Below are positions 50,306 through 62,060 of a DNA stretch of 64,000 nucleotides, piece by piece; position 1 is the stretch's first letter; each line of letters opens with the position of its first letter. The stretch lies in assembly GCF_029784155.1 (NCBI RefSeq), contig NC_073693.1:143342853-143406852 (forward strand), written 5' to 3'. Source of the DNA: Uranotaenia lowii. Lineage: Eukaryota; Arthropoda; Insecta; Diptera; Culicidae. The translations under genes and the position numbers were made by a program. The notes under the pieces were generated by a model. It was not told the origin of the DNA. It searched no databases and saw nothing but the letters and a program-made list of their open reading frames with translations.

Positions 50306-51391
50306 CTACCTCAAGGACGCCGGTACGGTTGTGGACCGACCCGTGCCAAAAACTATCGGTGTGGTAGCTTCGACAGTAGGCTGAAAGAGTTGAACCGATG
50401 GGGCAGGAGTCTGAGGCCGGCGGTTGAAGTTTTTTGGCTGATCCACAAATTCACGGAACTGCATCCCCGTGGGCCAGGTCGTTGTGTTCAGCGCGGTATC
50501 TTTGAGCGAAGGATCCAATCCGATTTTAAAAGAAACAAATCTTCTAGTGGAGCCATCAACACCTTTCGGGAGCAATCGTTTCACTTCCACTGATGAGGTT
50601 ATATCCAAGCAACGAGAAACTATTTTGTTGACATCTTCATCGGTTATTTGCGGTTGAAGTCCAGCTAGATACAGCCAGAACTTAGGTGCCGGAGGTGGAG
50701 GAACAACAAACGGGACTGAAAGATCACTAAGATCGATAGACTTAGTCCCCGTCATTGTTGAAGAGACTAGCGATAGTCCATCATTACCACGGCGACGCTT
50801 GATATTTGGCGATGGATATGCTTGTGGAGTCCCTTTCAGTGGTGGAAACAAAGAAGCTGCCATTGGTGGGTACTGCTTCGAAGCCATATCATCGACTTTT
50901 TTGGACAAAAGGTCGAGCTGATGCGTTAGTTTGTCCAAAGCAGTATCGGGGTAATCGGTTTTTGGAGCGGAGTGGTCGATCAAATCGTCTACATAGCAGC
51001 GAATACTTCTGCCGTTTAACTCCGTACGACAGGGGGTACAGATGAACATAACTTTACCCTGTGTAAACAGCTCCCTGTTAAGCCGAATGTTGAATCCGCA
51101 ACATTGCTGGCTGATGTGAAAGAAATTCCCACAGAATCCGCAACCTAGCGGCTCGAGGTCGTTGATCGCTAATTGGCACTCTCCACAATGCTTTTTGTCC
51201 TTCATGTTGGCCATTATGTCGAAAAAACAAAGATTCGAACAAATTCCAAAAGCACCGCTAATATTTATTTTGTCCAGTACTGTTTCTACGTTAGACGACA
51301 GCGCATAGATTAACCTGGTCCTATGTTCACTGAGAACCGCGCGAAGCAAAACACAACAGAAAAAAAAACAAAAACAATACGGTCGGTGCAC
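50306..51391 (-). CDS. LINE ORF1 protein with PHD-like zinc finger and RRM-like region
   Basis: 361 residues are open; the likelier start is Met60 (51214), which begins MANMKDKKHCGEC, since the preceding residues are hydrophobic leader-like and lie in the 5' UTR. Residues 69-121 give a C4HC3-type finger (CGEC, CGFC, FH, CC, CTPC), as in ORF1 of CR1-type LINEs. A K/R-rich stretch KRRRGND near residue 200 could bind nucleic acid or direct nuclear import. Residues about 235-315 (WLYLAGLQPQITDEDV...RFVSFKIGLD) resemble an RRM-like fold found in LINE ORF1 proteins. The expected role is RNA binding in the retrotransposition particle. No stop or frameshift is seen, so this half looks recent; ORF2 downstream is truncated. 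Confidence 0.75.
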   Translation of the reverse strand: MHRPYCFCFFFCCVLLRAVLSEHRTRLIYALSSNVETVLDKINISGAFGICSNLCFFDIMANMKDKKHCGECQLAINDLEPLGCGFCGNFFHISQQCCGFNIRLNRELFTQGKVMFICTPCRTELNGRSIRCYVDDLIDHSAPKTDYPDTALDKLTHQLDLLSKKVDDMASKQYPPMAASLFPPLKGTPQAYPSPNIKRRRGNDGLSLVSSTMTGTKSIDLSDLSVPFVVPPPPAPKFWLYLAGLQPQITDEDVNKIVSRCLDITSSVEVKRLLPKGVDGSTRRFVSFKIGLDPSLKDTALNTTTWPTGMQFREFVDQPKNFNRRPQTPAPSVQLFQPTVEATTPIVFGTGRSTTVPASLR

Positions 51392-51590
51392 GGAACTTTA
51401 GCGGGTTTACCGGGAAGAAAGAATGTTTTCCGGGAGATCCTCCACTGTTCAAGACTCCGCGGACTTATAAACGTTGGTTTGGATGGCACTAGGACAAATT
51501 TCGGGACGAAATACAACGTGAATCGCGAAAGCAAACTAGCACACAGTAAGTACAGCTTTCGGTTAAACACTTAACACTTAACCACCATTG

Positions 51591-52329
51591 CATGCTTTAA
51601 GTATAAGTTTTTTTTATCAACATAAAAATATCATTAAAATTTATTTTATTTTTGAAAACCTGAAAAAAAAAATTAAATTTAAACTTAGACTTTTCAAAGG
51701 AAGAAATTTTGAGTTTTTCATTCCGAATCTGAATTCTAATTTTGAACCTGAATATAAATTTGGATTTCTGAAATTGATTTCATAGTCTAAAATCTAAACG
51801 AAAATTCCCAATAATTATAAAACAAAATCGGCATTTTGTAAAAGACTTCTTAACCAGAGATTTTTTTATTTGAATTTTGAATTTTTGATGTTCTATAAAA
51901 ATTCTTCCTTCAAATATCTATTTGTAATTCAACTATTGAATCTAAATGAAAGTATCGAATGATGAAACTATGATATTTCTGTTTTTAATCACCATTATGG
52001 AATTTTTAAAGTTTTCTGCTCATTCTGCCCAAGAGTTAAGAGTATGAATTTCAAATTCAAACCTTAAAAATGGTCTGTGGATTTAAATATTGTCTATCCA
52101 CATTCCGGAAAGATGAGTTTTGAAAATGATAAATTAATCATATTTTCGTTTCTATTCAAGAACCAAGATTCGAATCAGGATTCTGTCCCAATATGAACCG
52201 AACTGAAAATCAAGAATAAGAAACTGGATAAAGATTCCACAATCCGACCAGAGGCAACAAATTTGGATTTTTATAAAAACATTTGAAACCAGAACATCGG
52301 AAATATTTCAACCCTAAGTTTACAAGATA
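51591..52329. other. AT-rich DNA with TCTGAATT words
   Basis: Low-density TCTGAATTC-type words near 51725-51780 and 52170-52205. No gene. Confidence 0.45.
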
Positions 52330-52760
52330 TTCTTCTACACTTATCCAGGCAGGGTGAAACCAGGCAATTTTTTCGAAAAACATTGCAAAAACCGGGCACA
52401 CGATTTAAAAGCTTACAACCTATAATCTTGGCAAGATCCAGGCGAATTTGGGAATCCTTATATTAAACACACGAAGAAAAAACTCGAAATTTTTTTTTTC
52501 TTCGAAACACATTGGCCAGTTTATTTGGACTAAATTTGCTCAAAAAATATGATTTGGAACGAAAATACACAATTTTGATCACGCAATTCAAACTTTTCTT
52601 CAATTTGGCAAATAAAGTTAGGACATAATCCGGGCAATCCCCCCTCTTACTAACCCAAAGTTAGGAAAAATACTCCCGGCACATAAAAACTTTATAAGTA
52701 AAATGCCTAATAAAACCTTTTGTAAATAAAAAAAAAAATCCGGGCAATCTGGCAACCTTA
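52330..52760 (-). mobile_element. Word element with CCGGGCAA repeats
   Basis: Read on the minus strand it starts TAAGGTTGCCAGATTGCCCGG, close to the TTGCC-containing termini of the hAT-like elements, and carries repeated CCGGGCAAT/CCGGGCAC/CCAGGCAA words (plus strand 52347-52400, 52628-52640, 52738-52752). The other end is unclear. Confidence 0.5.
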
Positions 52761-53062
52761 GTGAGTCTATAAGAACTTATTAGATATTCGGGACTAAGGA
52801 CTGTACCCAAAATTCATGCAGCAACTTCTTATGTGAATTAATTTTAATAGCATTTCTTTAAATATCTATCAACAAGTGAACACAGTTTTTGAAAAAGTGT
52901 AATAGAATTTTGGACCTAAGATAAGATTTCGAGATTTCAATTTTCGAGAGTTCTGAGTCGAGATTTTTACTCTGATTCATTCAAGTCGTTCATCAAAATT
53001 TGCTAAAAAAAACTAAAATTTTGAGTTGTGAGAAAAATCTTTTTCTTGACATATGGACCCTC
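52761..53062. other. AT-rich DNA without a gene
   Basis: Nothing supported. Confidence 0.5.
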
Positions 53063-53117
53063 TCGACAGGGAATTAACCCCCATATTCCCTCCCCCCCGT
53101 TCCTATACGGCTATGCT
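53063..53117 (-). repeat. G-run repeat terminus
   Basis: On the minus strand AGCCGTATAGGAACGGGGGGG is followed by GTTAATTCCC, matching 6353-6420. Confidence 0.55.
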
Positions 53118-54946
53118 ATCGACTATTGACTATTTGAGTAAAAAGTACAAAGATATAAATTACTGAAGTTCTGAAAACTAAGTTTTTAAGCTTCGCATTT
53201 TATAGAGTTTTATGTTCATTAAACTAAGAAAGTATTTCGAATGGCTAAATGTAATATGATCAAGAAAAACTTAATAAAATTCCACTGTCCCACTGACTGG
53301 CATGGCAATTTCTCGGGGATCAGGTGGGGTGTCCAGATAGCAAAGCTACCCGGTTGATTTCGACCCGGAGTTCACGTGGGCGGAAAAGTAAGTCAACGAG
53401 TGCATGGATCACTGGCCAATCGGTTTTGTCCCGAAGGCGTCACGGATTGGTGGTATGATGCTCGATGGTGGGGCGAATGGTAGAACAGCAAGTGAATGAA
53501 TTGAGAATCCTACACATCGAACAACTTCTGAAGGCCCTCCGGATACGGAATACCGAAGTTCTGAGTTGACGGGTGGGAGTGAATCGAAGATTTCTCACTG
53601 GACTGGGAAATGGACCGGGTTTCTAGTCATCCAAATCGGAAGCTACAAGGATAGGGAACACGTGTAGTTTTATTTTGCGTTTTTTTTCTCTCTTCGACGT
53701 TGTCGATGTTGCTTCTCACTGGGAATTGGAACAACTGGGTGACCGCTTTGGGGTACAAAACAGCTAGAAAATTAATGCATTACACAACAACGATGTCCAC
53801 TGACGCTGTACCGGGGAGGTTAATGTTTATTGAACCGATGCACGAAAGCTTTACATGTAAGTGGATTATTCTTATTCCAAATTGTTTATTTTTCGAGAAG
53901 ATGTCAGAAGCTGTCATAGCTAATGATCGTGACGAATATTACGCCAGTCTTCGGCTTAGAAGGCATTAGGTTTTCGCTTCAGTCCGAAAGCTTTTACGAG
54001 ATAACTTTCCAGCGACCAGAAACGATGTGCTAAAACATGCCAGAGCTTCAATTTTCGCCCTTGTACCACACTCAGTCGCCAATATTATCCACCGCGTTGT
54101 AGTGCCGGTTTTGGCACAGACACTTCCGGCACCGAGAGGATTCACGCTCCGTCAACTATTTTGTCCACGGGATGAGCCCAGCTTTATTCATCCAACTTCA
54201 TTTCCCTTCTTCGAAGAGCGAAAAAGTAAGAAAAGCGAAGCCGAGAACAATCACCGGTCGTTAAAAGTTTTCTCCAGAGGTATTTCCGAAAATTGCGTGG
54301 CAAAGAAAATTCCTTGCATGAACCGGTGGGTGTGGATTGATAAAAGGAAACGAAACAAGGGTCTATGGTGTGGGGATGTGGGACCCGGAAGTTCCACTTG
54401 GATTACAATGGAATAGCGGAATCGTATCCTGGGCCTGAGATAACTTTCGATGTTCTTTTCGAATTGTGGTTTGGATTGCTTTGGTTTGGTGGAAGTGCTG
54501 TTTGGCATCTGGCGAAAAGATGGCACACGGTTTTTGGCAATAAAAAGCTAATATTGCACGGTTTAATGTATCATTGAAATTATCACAGGATTTTGAATAT
54601 TTCAATTTTTGTATAATCTGGATGAGGATGAGTTTATACTCAAGTTATAACATTTCATTTAAGTATTTTGAATCTTTCGTTTGTGACCGTTCACTACGTT
54701 ACGGTTACGCTTGCAAAGGTGCACCTAGGGGAGCAAACCAGATCATTTTTTAAATAAAGGAGTCGAGGGCAGATGTAAGAAAATTGCACATATTTAGCAA
54801 AGCAATAAATTTAAACCATAAACAGTATTCTGTAAATTAATAAATAAATAAATAAATGTATAGAAAAGAGAAATTTCATAAGAAAAGCTGTAAAACTGAG
54901 CAGAAGAAATGTCAGAGATATAAAAAAAATAACAAACAAACAACAC
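53118..54946. other. Less AT-rich stretch without a recognised gene; AAAT microsatellite
   Basis: From about 53290 to 54560 composition is balanced; plus-strand open frames (53700-53969, 54027-54416) have no motifs and are opposed by minus-strand frames of similar length. An (AAAT)n tract lies at about 54839-54858. Confidence 0.35.
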
Positions 54947-54958
54947 TTGGTAGGAACT

Positions 54959-55165
54959 TTTTTTTTTTTTTTTTTTTTTGTTTCGATTATAGTCGTTTTA
55001 CCATCTTTATGGCATTCGCGACTTTATTAACGTTACAGTTGGCGGATCGTTATTGAAAAACTATCCGGTACAACCGTGTTCGATGTTTACTCTTGGGCTC
55101 GAACTCACGGACATCGGCTCAGGAGACAACAGACTTGCCAACTGAGCTATATCACAAGCCCCTTA
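54959..55165 (-). mobile_element. tRNA-derived SINE with perfect target duplication
   Basis: On the minus strand a tRNA-like head begins GGGGCTTGTGATATAGCTC, with A-box TATAGCTCAGTTGGCAAG and B-box GAGTTCGAGCCC, then an unrelated body and an A tail of about 20 (T run at 54959-54979). The 12-bp duplication TTGGTAGGAACT flanks it on both sides (54947-54958, 55166-55177). About 207 bp, near-intact and probably young. It resembles dipteran tRNA-SINEs of the Feilai type in layout; I cannot confirm the family. Confidence 0.92.
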
Positions 55166-55177
55166 TTGGTAGGAACT

Positions 55178-56024
55178 GTAAACAGTCTTTTACTACGTAC
55201 ACTAAATGAACTACGACACATCCCTGAACACTCATCTAACAGAAATTGAGACGAAGAACGTGGGAAAATGGCGATCGGCAACTTCTTCTTTCACTTGGAT
55301 CGAGACCTCGAAGAAGACAACACCCAAAAATCAATGCAGCGGTGCTGAGAGTTAACTCTTGTCCTGTATAAATGTGTTTCGCGCGGCTTAACGGGACGTC
55401 TTTACCCGTCGCGATTATCCAAATGGACCTTTAAGACATTTTCAATAACCATCCATCGTAAACACGTTGGTATTGAGTGATTTTCTATCATTCATTTACA
55501 ACAAACTTTGCCCAAAAGAAGATGAATCGGATAGCAGTTTAGTCAATTTGTAAATATGTCTTCAAAAAGTTGAGAATATGCTTACTAAACATATACGATT
55601 TAAGCTATCTAAAAATGAACTGATTTACGATAAATGGGAAGTCCTACAATTGACACTGTCTACGGTCTTTCCCTTTCTTCCCTTGACCGGTTCGTATAAA
55701 GAAAATCTCACCTAAAGAGCTATAGCGTGGATCACAACAACTGATGAGTTGGCATCGTGATAAGATATCGGACAGCGAATTCGAAGGACTGGAGTTCAAA
55801 TTTGGGTCGAGGAAATTTCTTTTCGTTTTACTCAAATTACTTAAAATCGTTCATTTTGCTTTTTGTGGGGAAATCGAATCGTTGGAATTTTTTTTGTACG
55901 ATTTCATTTATTTGAGACGGCTCGTACCGTAGGTTTTAAGGAGCCAAACTCTTGTTTTTGTATTTACAATTCATTATTTAAAACTAGTATAGTTGAAGAA
56001 AGGAGAAGAAAAGGGAAGAGAAAT
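55178..56024. other. No gene; probable 3' UTR of the LINE at the right edge
   Basis: The part nearest 56024 should be the 3' untranslated end of the minus-strand Lian/Loa-like LINE; I could not place its tail. The rest shows no feature. Confidence 0.4.
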
Positions 56025-57878
56025 TTATACACGAAGATCAATAGATTTGAGGTAAAGATATAATTCAAACATGTAGTCTAGGTCCATCGCAGCCAACACA
56101 TCTCTCACTGGCACGTTAGGAGGTTTCCCTCGGGCCCGAAGGGAGTCTATTAAGTTCGCTCTGGCGATAAGATGGTCCTCACAAGACCAAACAAGATGCT
56201 CGATGTCATGGTAACCCTGGCCACAACGACACAAACTGCTGCCAGCGAGATTTACACGAAAGAGTAACGCGTCTAAGGAACCATGATTGGACATGAGACG
56301 GGAAAATGTTCGAATAAAATCCCGACTCTGGTCCAATCTATTGAACCAAGGTTTAAGGCTTACCTTTGGGATAATCGAGTGAAGCCACCGACCCAACTCA
56401 TCCTCGTCCCATTTGCGCTGCCAGTTGACAACAGAATTTGTCATAACCAAAACGTAAAACTCGTTGAAGACGATCTCACGCTGCTACGTGTCGCCTTCCG
56501 TCGCCCCCACCTTTGCCAGAGAGTCTGCCTTCTCATTATCTACTATCGAGCAATGAGAGGGAACCCAAACAAAGGTGATGGAAAAGCGACGTTTTGTTAA
56601 AGCACTCAAAATATCCCGTATCTTCTCAAGGAAGTACGGCGAGTGCTTTCCCGGTCTTATTGAGCGGATTGCTTCAACAGAGCTGAGACTATCCGTTACG
56701 ATGAAGTAGTGTCCTACAGGCTGTGAAGCGATGCTGTCCAAAGCCCAAAAAATTGCTGCTAACTCTGCTATATACACAGAGCATGGTGACTGGAGCTAAT
56801 AAGATGCGCTGAAGATTTCGTTGAACACTCCAAATCCTGTTGATTCTTCTATAAGTGATCCATCGGTAAAGTACATTTTATCAGCATCGACGTATCTATA
56901 TTTAGCATCGAAAATTCTGGGAATGAAAAGTGGGCGGTGAGAGCCCGGGATCCCACGAATTTCTTGCTGCATAGACAAATCAAACTGGACAGAAGAGTTG
57001 TCGTAGTCTGGGATAAAAACACGAATTGGAGAATACGAAGAAAGATTTACCTGCATGGACATGAAGACATGGTATATAGACATAAACCTGGTTTGAAAAT
57101 TTTGCTCAAGTAGTCTTTCGAAATTTACAATCACCAATGGGTTCAAGACCTCACACCTGATGAGGAATCGGAGTGATAATAAATTGAATCGATCTTTTAG
57201 TGGGAATATACCTGCCAAAACTTCGAGACTCATGTTATGCGTTGAGGGCATACAGCTCAAAGCGATGCGAAGACAACGGTATTGGATACGCTCGAGTTTA
57301 ATGAGGTGAGTTTTGACAGCTGACTGGAAACAGAAGCTACCATATTCCATCACTGAGAGAATAGTTGTTCGATACAATTTTAAAAGATCTTCTGGGTGAG
57401 CTCCCCACCAGGTGCCAGTGATTGATCGGAGAAAATTGATTCTTTGTTGGCATTTTCCTTTCAGATACTCAATATGGGCTCTCCAGGTACACTTTGAATC
57501 AAACCAAACCCCAAGATACTTGAAACACCTCGATTGAATGATCGTCCTGCCTAAGAGTTGAAGCTTAGGCTGAGCAGGTCTATGTTTCTTAGAGAAAACA
57601 ACCATCTCCGTTTTCTGTGGAGAAAACTCAATCCCAAGCCCCAAAGCCCAGGAAGACAATCTGTCTAAAGTATCTTGTAAAGGTCTGTGCAGATGATACT
57701 TAGTAGATCCTGTGGCAGACACCACTCCATCATCTGCAAGTTGTCTTAGAGTGCAGCCTTCAGAGAGACAACTGTCGATGTCACTCACGTAAAAGTTGTA
57801 AAAAAGTGGACTCAAACATGAACCCTGCGGGAGGCCCATCGTTGGAATCTTGTCATTGTAGATATATCGCCTCCACTT
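56025..57878 (-). pseudogene. Lian/Loa-type LINE ORF2, RT C-half, RNase H and zinc knuckle
   Basis: One reading frame runs from about 57878 to 56025 with only two in-frame stops, TAG at 56796-56798 and TAG at 56484-56486. Order: RT block TMGLPQGSCLSPLFYNFYV, the catalytic box as QLADDGVV (57729-57740; L replaces the usual Y of YADD, which I believe is normal in this clade), the thumb/connection (WWGAHPEDLLKLYRTTILSVMEYGSFCF), RNase H (MYFTDGS, VTDSLSSVEAIRS, ITFVWVPSHCSIVDNEKAD), and a C-terminal CRCGQGYHDIEHLVWSC knuckle (56179-56232). The 5' half (endonuclease and RT fingers) is missing, with a stop just upstream of 57878. Few lesions suggest a fairly recent 5'-truncated insertion. Confidence 0.88.
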
Positions 57879-58203
57879 TTGTAGCTATATGCTAAGTTTT
57901 TTGTTAGGTTTTATTCAATTTTTTTTTAATCTAGTATATTTGTTGTAATAATTCTGTTGTTCCTGCGATATACCTTCTTAAATGTTTGCTGGGTCCTCCT
58001 CTTGCACAATTCCAAATACAACCAAAGCATAGTATCAACTTAGTAGGATCTAAGGAAGTGTTATTTAGGGAAAAAATTGCATTTAAAGGCAACCTTCTTT
58101 ATATGTTAAGCCATTCATTGTGTAAATAGTTATGTAACAATTTCTGATTTGCAGCTTTCACAGATCTTCAGCCATCTCAAGTGCCAGACATCAAATTTTC
58201 ATT
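57879..58203. other. AT-rich DNA without a gene
   Basis: No feature supported. Confidence 0.5.
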
Positions 58204-58440
58204 TTTTTTTCTCTTTGTTCATCTCCGGAACGTCCAGGCAAGACTTGTCAACGAAAAGTTCCTGGTTGAAAGCCTGCCATCCCGCTAAAGAGTTCCTTTT
58301 GCTGTCCTTTACGTAATTTTCCATAATATCTCCCTGCTAGCGGTTCCAATATTTTGCACACGATTTGACCACCGTATTTTGTTTAATTCTACGGTGGGCA
58401 GCTTTTTTTTTTGTAGAAATGAAGTCAGGCGTTTTTAATA
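58204..58440 (-). pseudogene. Decayed coding fragment, family not recognised
   Basis: The minus-strand reading from about 58408 gives AAHRRIKQNTVVKSCAKYW, a stop, then RNSLAGWQAFNQELFVD and KSCLDVPEMN. The run is protein-like in composition and interrupted by one stop, which suggests a relic of a transposon or gene. I do not recognise the family. Confidence 0.35.
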
Positions 58441-59434
58441 ACCAGCTAGATGATTGACTGAAAGCTAATTTTTTTGTCTCTTCCCCAATCGAAATTTTTT
58501 ATTTGCGCTTGATAAAACCTTTAATACTCCCTACCTTCATGGAATCAATCATCTTCACTTCATGAATAGTGAAAATTAGAATGAATTAGCACACTTTAAG
58601 ATCCCTTAGGGCTTTTTTTTAACGATTTAACATATGAATTTTTTGTCCAATAATTGATTTCCAGCTGTTTTTGAGTCAAAACTGGGACTTTTCAGAATAT
58701 TTTGTGATCCTGTTCAAAACATTTATTCAACGATTTATTTGACGATACCTCAAAAACCACTCAGAATGTCACAAAAATTTGTACATGTAAACATTATACT
58801 AGTATGTACCTTCGCTAAAAATTTCATCAATTTTAATTCATTCATGCACGCAGAAGTTATAAACAAAACGAAGTGTTGCATTTTTTTTTTCAAATACACT
58901 CCATGAAGCTAACACACTCGTTTTTAAATAACCATTTATGGTTAAAAAATAACCATATTTGTCGTTTTCCGCGTTATGTTTTTTATGACTTCTCTTTGAA
59001 AACCTATTAAATGACTTTCCCGGTATAAGTCCGAATATGGTTATTTTTTATCGATAAAAAAATACTAGAAAGACTTATTCGCAGATTGTGTAACGCATCG
59101 TGATGCCTAGAAAATCGGTCTAGCCCATTAAGAAAACATATCTCCGGATCCGAAAAATGCTGCTCGGCTTTAGGCGATTGATTTCCCCCGGCTTCGAACT
59201 ACTTTCCATGTTCTTCGCGTGATTGGTCATGATTCATGTTAGTCTTTCAGAACAAACACTTTTTCGATGGTACACCCATAGAAGAGGTTGCAAAAATCCA
59301 ATGCCTATTTAGCAAATCTCTGTGCCGATAATGCCCTGAAAAGTGCACTGTGCCGAAGACGGTATGTTTGAAAAACCGTAACTGGCATAAAGACTCGAGC
59401 TCCCAAGCAAAACGATGCATGACCACTACATTCA
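58441..59434. other. AT-rich DNA without a gene
   Basis: AACCATTTATGG and AACCATATTTG words around 58930-59050 are partly palindromic. Nothing else is supported. Confidence 0.45.
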
Positions 59435-59880
59435 AGCGAAACAAGAAAAACATTTTATGGGATTTCGTTCCTATTGGATAATACATCCCAGAAACAAGAA
59501 AATAAAAACAATAACCACAGCGCCGTAGGGAGATTCGAACTCGCATCACCAATTAAAGCTTCGTTCAATCGCTAGTAAAAATCGGTTTCAACTGGTTTCT
59601 ATCAACTGATGGATGTTCAACGAGCCAATGTTTTGGTCGAAACAAGTCGGGTCGTTGTTCAATGGAGCGAGTTGAAACTAGTCGAAACCAATCCAGCTCG
59701 GCAGCAGGATTAGTTTCGACTTGGTAGAAATCGGTCGAAGTCAATTGGAAAGAGACAGGTGATCAACTGTCAATCCATTTCTACTTGTTTCGACCCGTTT
59801 CGACTAGAGTTGATTGAACAGACATTAAATTGTCTTGCCAGTCCGACATCTTAACCAGTATACTATTTGAGCTTCATGCA
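59435..59880 (-). mobile_element. tRNA-derived SINE, second family, copy 2, interrupted
   Basis: Minus strand: a tRNA-like 5' half (AGTATACTGGTTAAGATGTCGG, 59825-59870) and a 3' half with B-box (GAGTTCGAATCTCCC, about 59529-59543) are separated by about 270 bp of insertion. The tail (TTTCTGGGATGTATTATCC, TTGTTTCGCTTGAATG) matches 37255-37440. Confidence 0.65.
59550..59820. mobile_element. MITE of GTCGAAAC words inserted in the SINE
   Basis: GTTCAATC at the left (59550-59557) and GATTGAAC at the right (ending about 59818) form inverted ends; GTCGAAAC/GTTTCGAC words fill the interior in both orientations. ATTAAA occurs in both flanks and could be a target duplication. It separates the two halves of the tRNA-like head. 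Confidence 0.6.
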
Positions 59881-61640
59881 GGACGAAGGTTATTTGTCAT
59901 AGGCATTCTGCCACCGATCAATCACAAAAGAAACGCACGACAGTGGCTTCCCGGCGTTTGGCCTCCTTTCAAGGTATTCATTTGTCTTGCGATGGAAACG
60001 GGAAAGGGAACGGGAGTGAAGGAAACGGGAAACCCATTGAATGAGAACTGTGCTTTGCTTACTGCCTGCTATTACATACACACGCTACATATACACAGCT
60101 GCTAAAGCCGGGCAGCTTGGCCGGTGCTTGTTTGCCGGTGAATTGAAGGAATATATTCTTGTTGCTTTTGCTACATACACACGCACAGCTTAGCCGTGGT
60201 TGTGTGCCGGTGAATTGAATTGAAGGAATGTTTTTTGTTGCTTTTGCTACATTCACACGCACAGTGCTCGGTTCGCTGGCTGCCTGGTGTTGGCCGGTAT
60301 TTATTTCTATCCTTCTTCGTCTTGTGAAGCGATATGGAGGGACGTGAATTCGTTTTTATTTTGTTTCTTTCAGACATACGCAATTCGGTCGCTCTAGGAG
60401 GTTAGTGCCGGTGGATGCAAATCGAATCAGCACCGGTCGCGTTATCTTCTTGTACCAATGATGCTATGTAATTGATTACACGCCATTGGCACAGAGGCTG
60501 AATTTTGGGTGTATCTACCAGAATTCTGGAGCAACAGGAATTTAACAACTAGCTACTAGCACCGAAGGATTGAAGTAACAGTCAAATCAAATAAAAACGA
60601 ACCGTACTGACTTTTTGGAACCAGAACGACAGTTCCCCTTTGATTTCAATGGCATTTTGGTACCAAAACATCAGTATGGTAGTGAAGACAGTTAGGAAAT
60701 ATTCTGCTCTTTCAGCCCCTTGAGTAGCACCACAAAAAAAATAAACAAAATGTCACCTATCCAAATATTCGATTACGAAATAGGTCCGAAAAATGAGGTT
60801 AGAGACTTCGAATATAGTTAAAACTTAACTCATAATCTTTTTAAAGAAAATAACCTTATTCGCAAATTTTACAGTAAAACCCGGAAAATGATTACTGAAA
60901 AAAGGAAAAAAGTGTGAAGGGTGTTGAGAGTCAGAATGAACGATTTCTCGCGTCATGTACTTTTCAGAATTTTGAGTCCAGTCGAATCTGTATAAATAAA
61001 CAAGAACTGGATAAGCCGGAAACCTCTATAAGTGGGAAAAATCACAAAATCTAAAGCATTTTATTGCGCAAAACCTTCGTAAATAAGAATGTATAGGTAA
61101 TCTCTATAAGCGAATGTAGTTTTCTTGGATAGACTAACAAAAATAGAGAAATCTCCATTATCGTGCTGAAGTTGGGTAGCAAAATGAAATTGTGTTATTA
61201 AAAAAACTGAAAAAATAGCCATTCAGAGTAATCTTCGGCAAATATCTACAGTTCCACATTGAAACACGTTCGAGTTAACTTCGAATTTGTGTATATTTCT
61301 TGAAAATCAATAGAATTTTCAATAGAATCTATGGATCATATTTATGCATTTATGTGTTACTGATTCTCTATAAAAGATACTTGGATAAGTAAGCAATTTC
61401 TTTAAGTGTGAAGAAAAGTTCAGTCTCTTGGACTCTTGCTTATCTAGGTTCGACTGTACAATAATTACCATGTATGTAAACGCTGAAATAAGGAAGACAG
61501 AGAAATTTTTAGGCTTATAGAAATGGATTTTTTTTTCTCCAAATTTCTCCAAATTTGACGTTTTAAATCTTACGTTAAGTATTCAAAGTTGAAATAATAA
61601 TGAAAAAAAACCAACAAATCCAAATTTGGTATTTGAATGT
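59881..61640. other. No gene; local tandem repeat at 60083-60270
   Basis: About 2.3 units of an 83-90-bp repeat (CTACATACACACGCACAGC ... GCCGGTGAATTGAAGGAAT ... TTGTTGCTTTTGC) lie at 60083-60270. From 60700 the DNA is AT-rich with no feature. Confidence 0.55.
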
Positions 61641-61991
61641 AGGGGAGATGGGGGCATAATGGCCACCTTAAGGAAAACGCTTATTTAACCATAGAGAACA
61701 GCTGTAACATGTGAATTACATCATTGTTTCGTGTTCAGACACTCAAATAGTCTATTGCCTATTTGGATGAAACTTGAAAAAGTAGATAAAAACGTTTAAA
61801 AATGCATTTTAAAAATTTTTGCCGAAAGCTGTAAACCAGTCACTGTAGAGGCATAATGAGAAACCCCTCGAGGCAGTATGAGCACCATTAATGAAGGCAT
61901 AATGAGCGTTTTCTGCCGGGGATTCTAGCAGCAAATTTGACTCGATGAAGTCAACTGAGTAATAGAGCTACAGCTTGACTTGTATCGTCTG

Positions 61992-62060
61992 ACGATTTGG
62001 CCTATTGGTAAGATGTCGGAGAGGTAATCAGTAGGCTCGAGTTCGATTCCTGGTCGAGTT
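61992..62060 (+). other. tRNA-like sequence (pol III A- and B-box) in foldback arm
   Basis: TGGCCTATTGGTAAGATGTCGG and GAGTTCGATTCCTGG are spaced as in a tRNA gene, and TTTTTTTT (a pol III terminator) follows at about 62066-62073. The acceptor stem does not pair well, so it is tRNA-derived, not a functional tRNA gene. Confidence 0.6.

Larger units (their letters stand above)
49113..51590 (-). mobile_element. PHD-finger LINE (CR1/jockey type), 5' end present, 3' part missing
   Basis: A GC-richer block stands out from AT-rich flanks between about 49140 and 51575. It holds a 5' leader (about 51590-51392), an open ORF1, and only the beginning of ORF2. The reverse transcriptase, 3' UTR and tail are absent; reading stops abruptly at about 49140, where AT-rich sequence begins. 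LINE insertions normally lose the 5' end, so this copy is unusual. Confidence 0.8.

Noticed and set aside
53700..54416. 89- and 129-codon plus-strand frames
   Set aside because: No recognisable domain and opposed by minus-strand frames of similar size.
55090..55165. A genuine tRNA gene on the minus strand
   Set aside because: A- and B-boxes are good, but the unit continues into a body with an A tail and is flanked by a 12-bp target duplication, so it is a SINE.
60083..60270. CRISPR-like spaced repeats
   Set aside because: Only two to three units of an 83-90-bp tandem repeat in a eukaryotic context, with no unique spacers.
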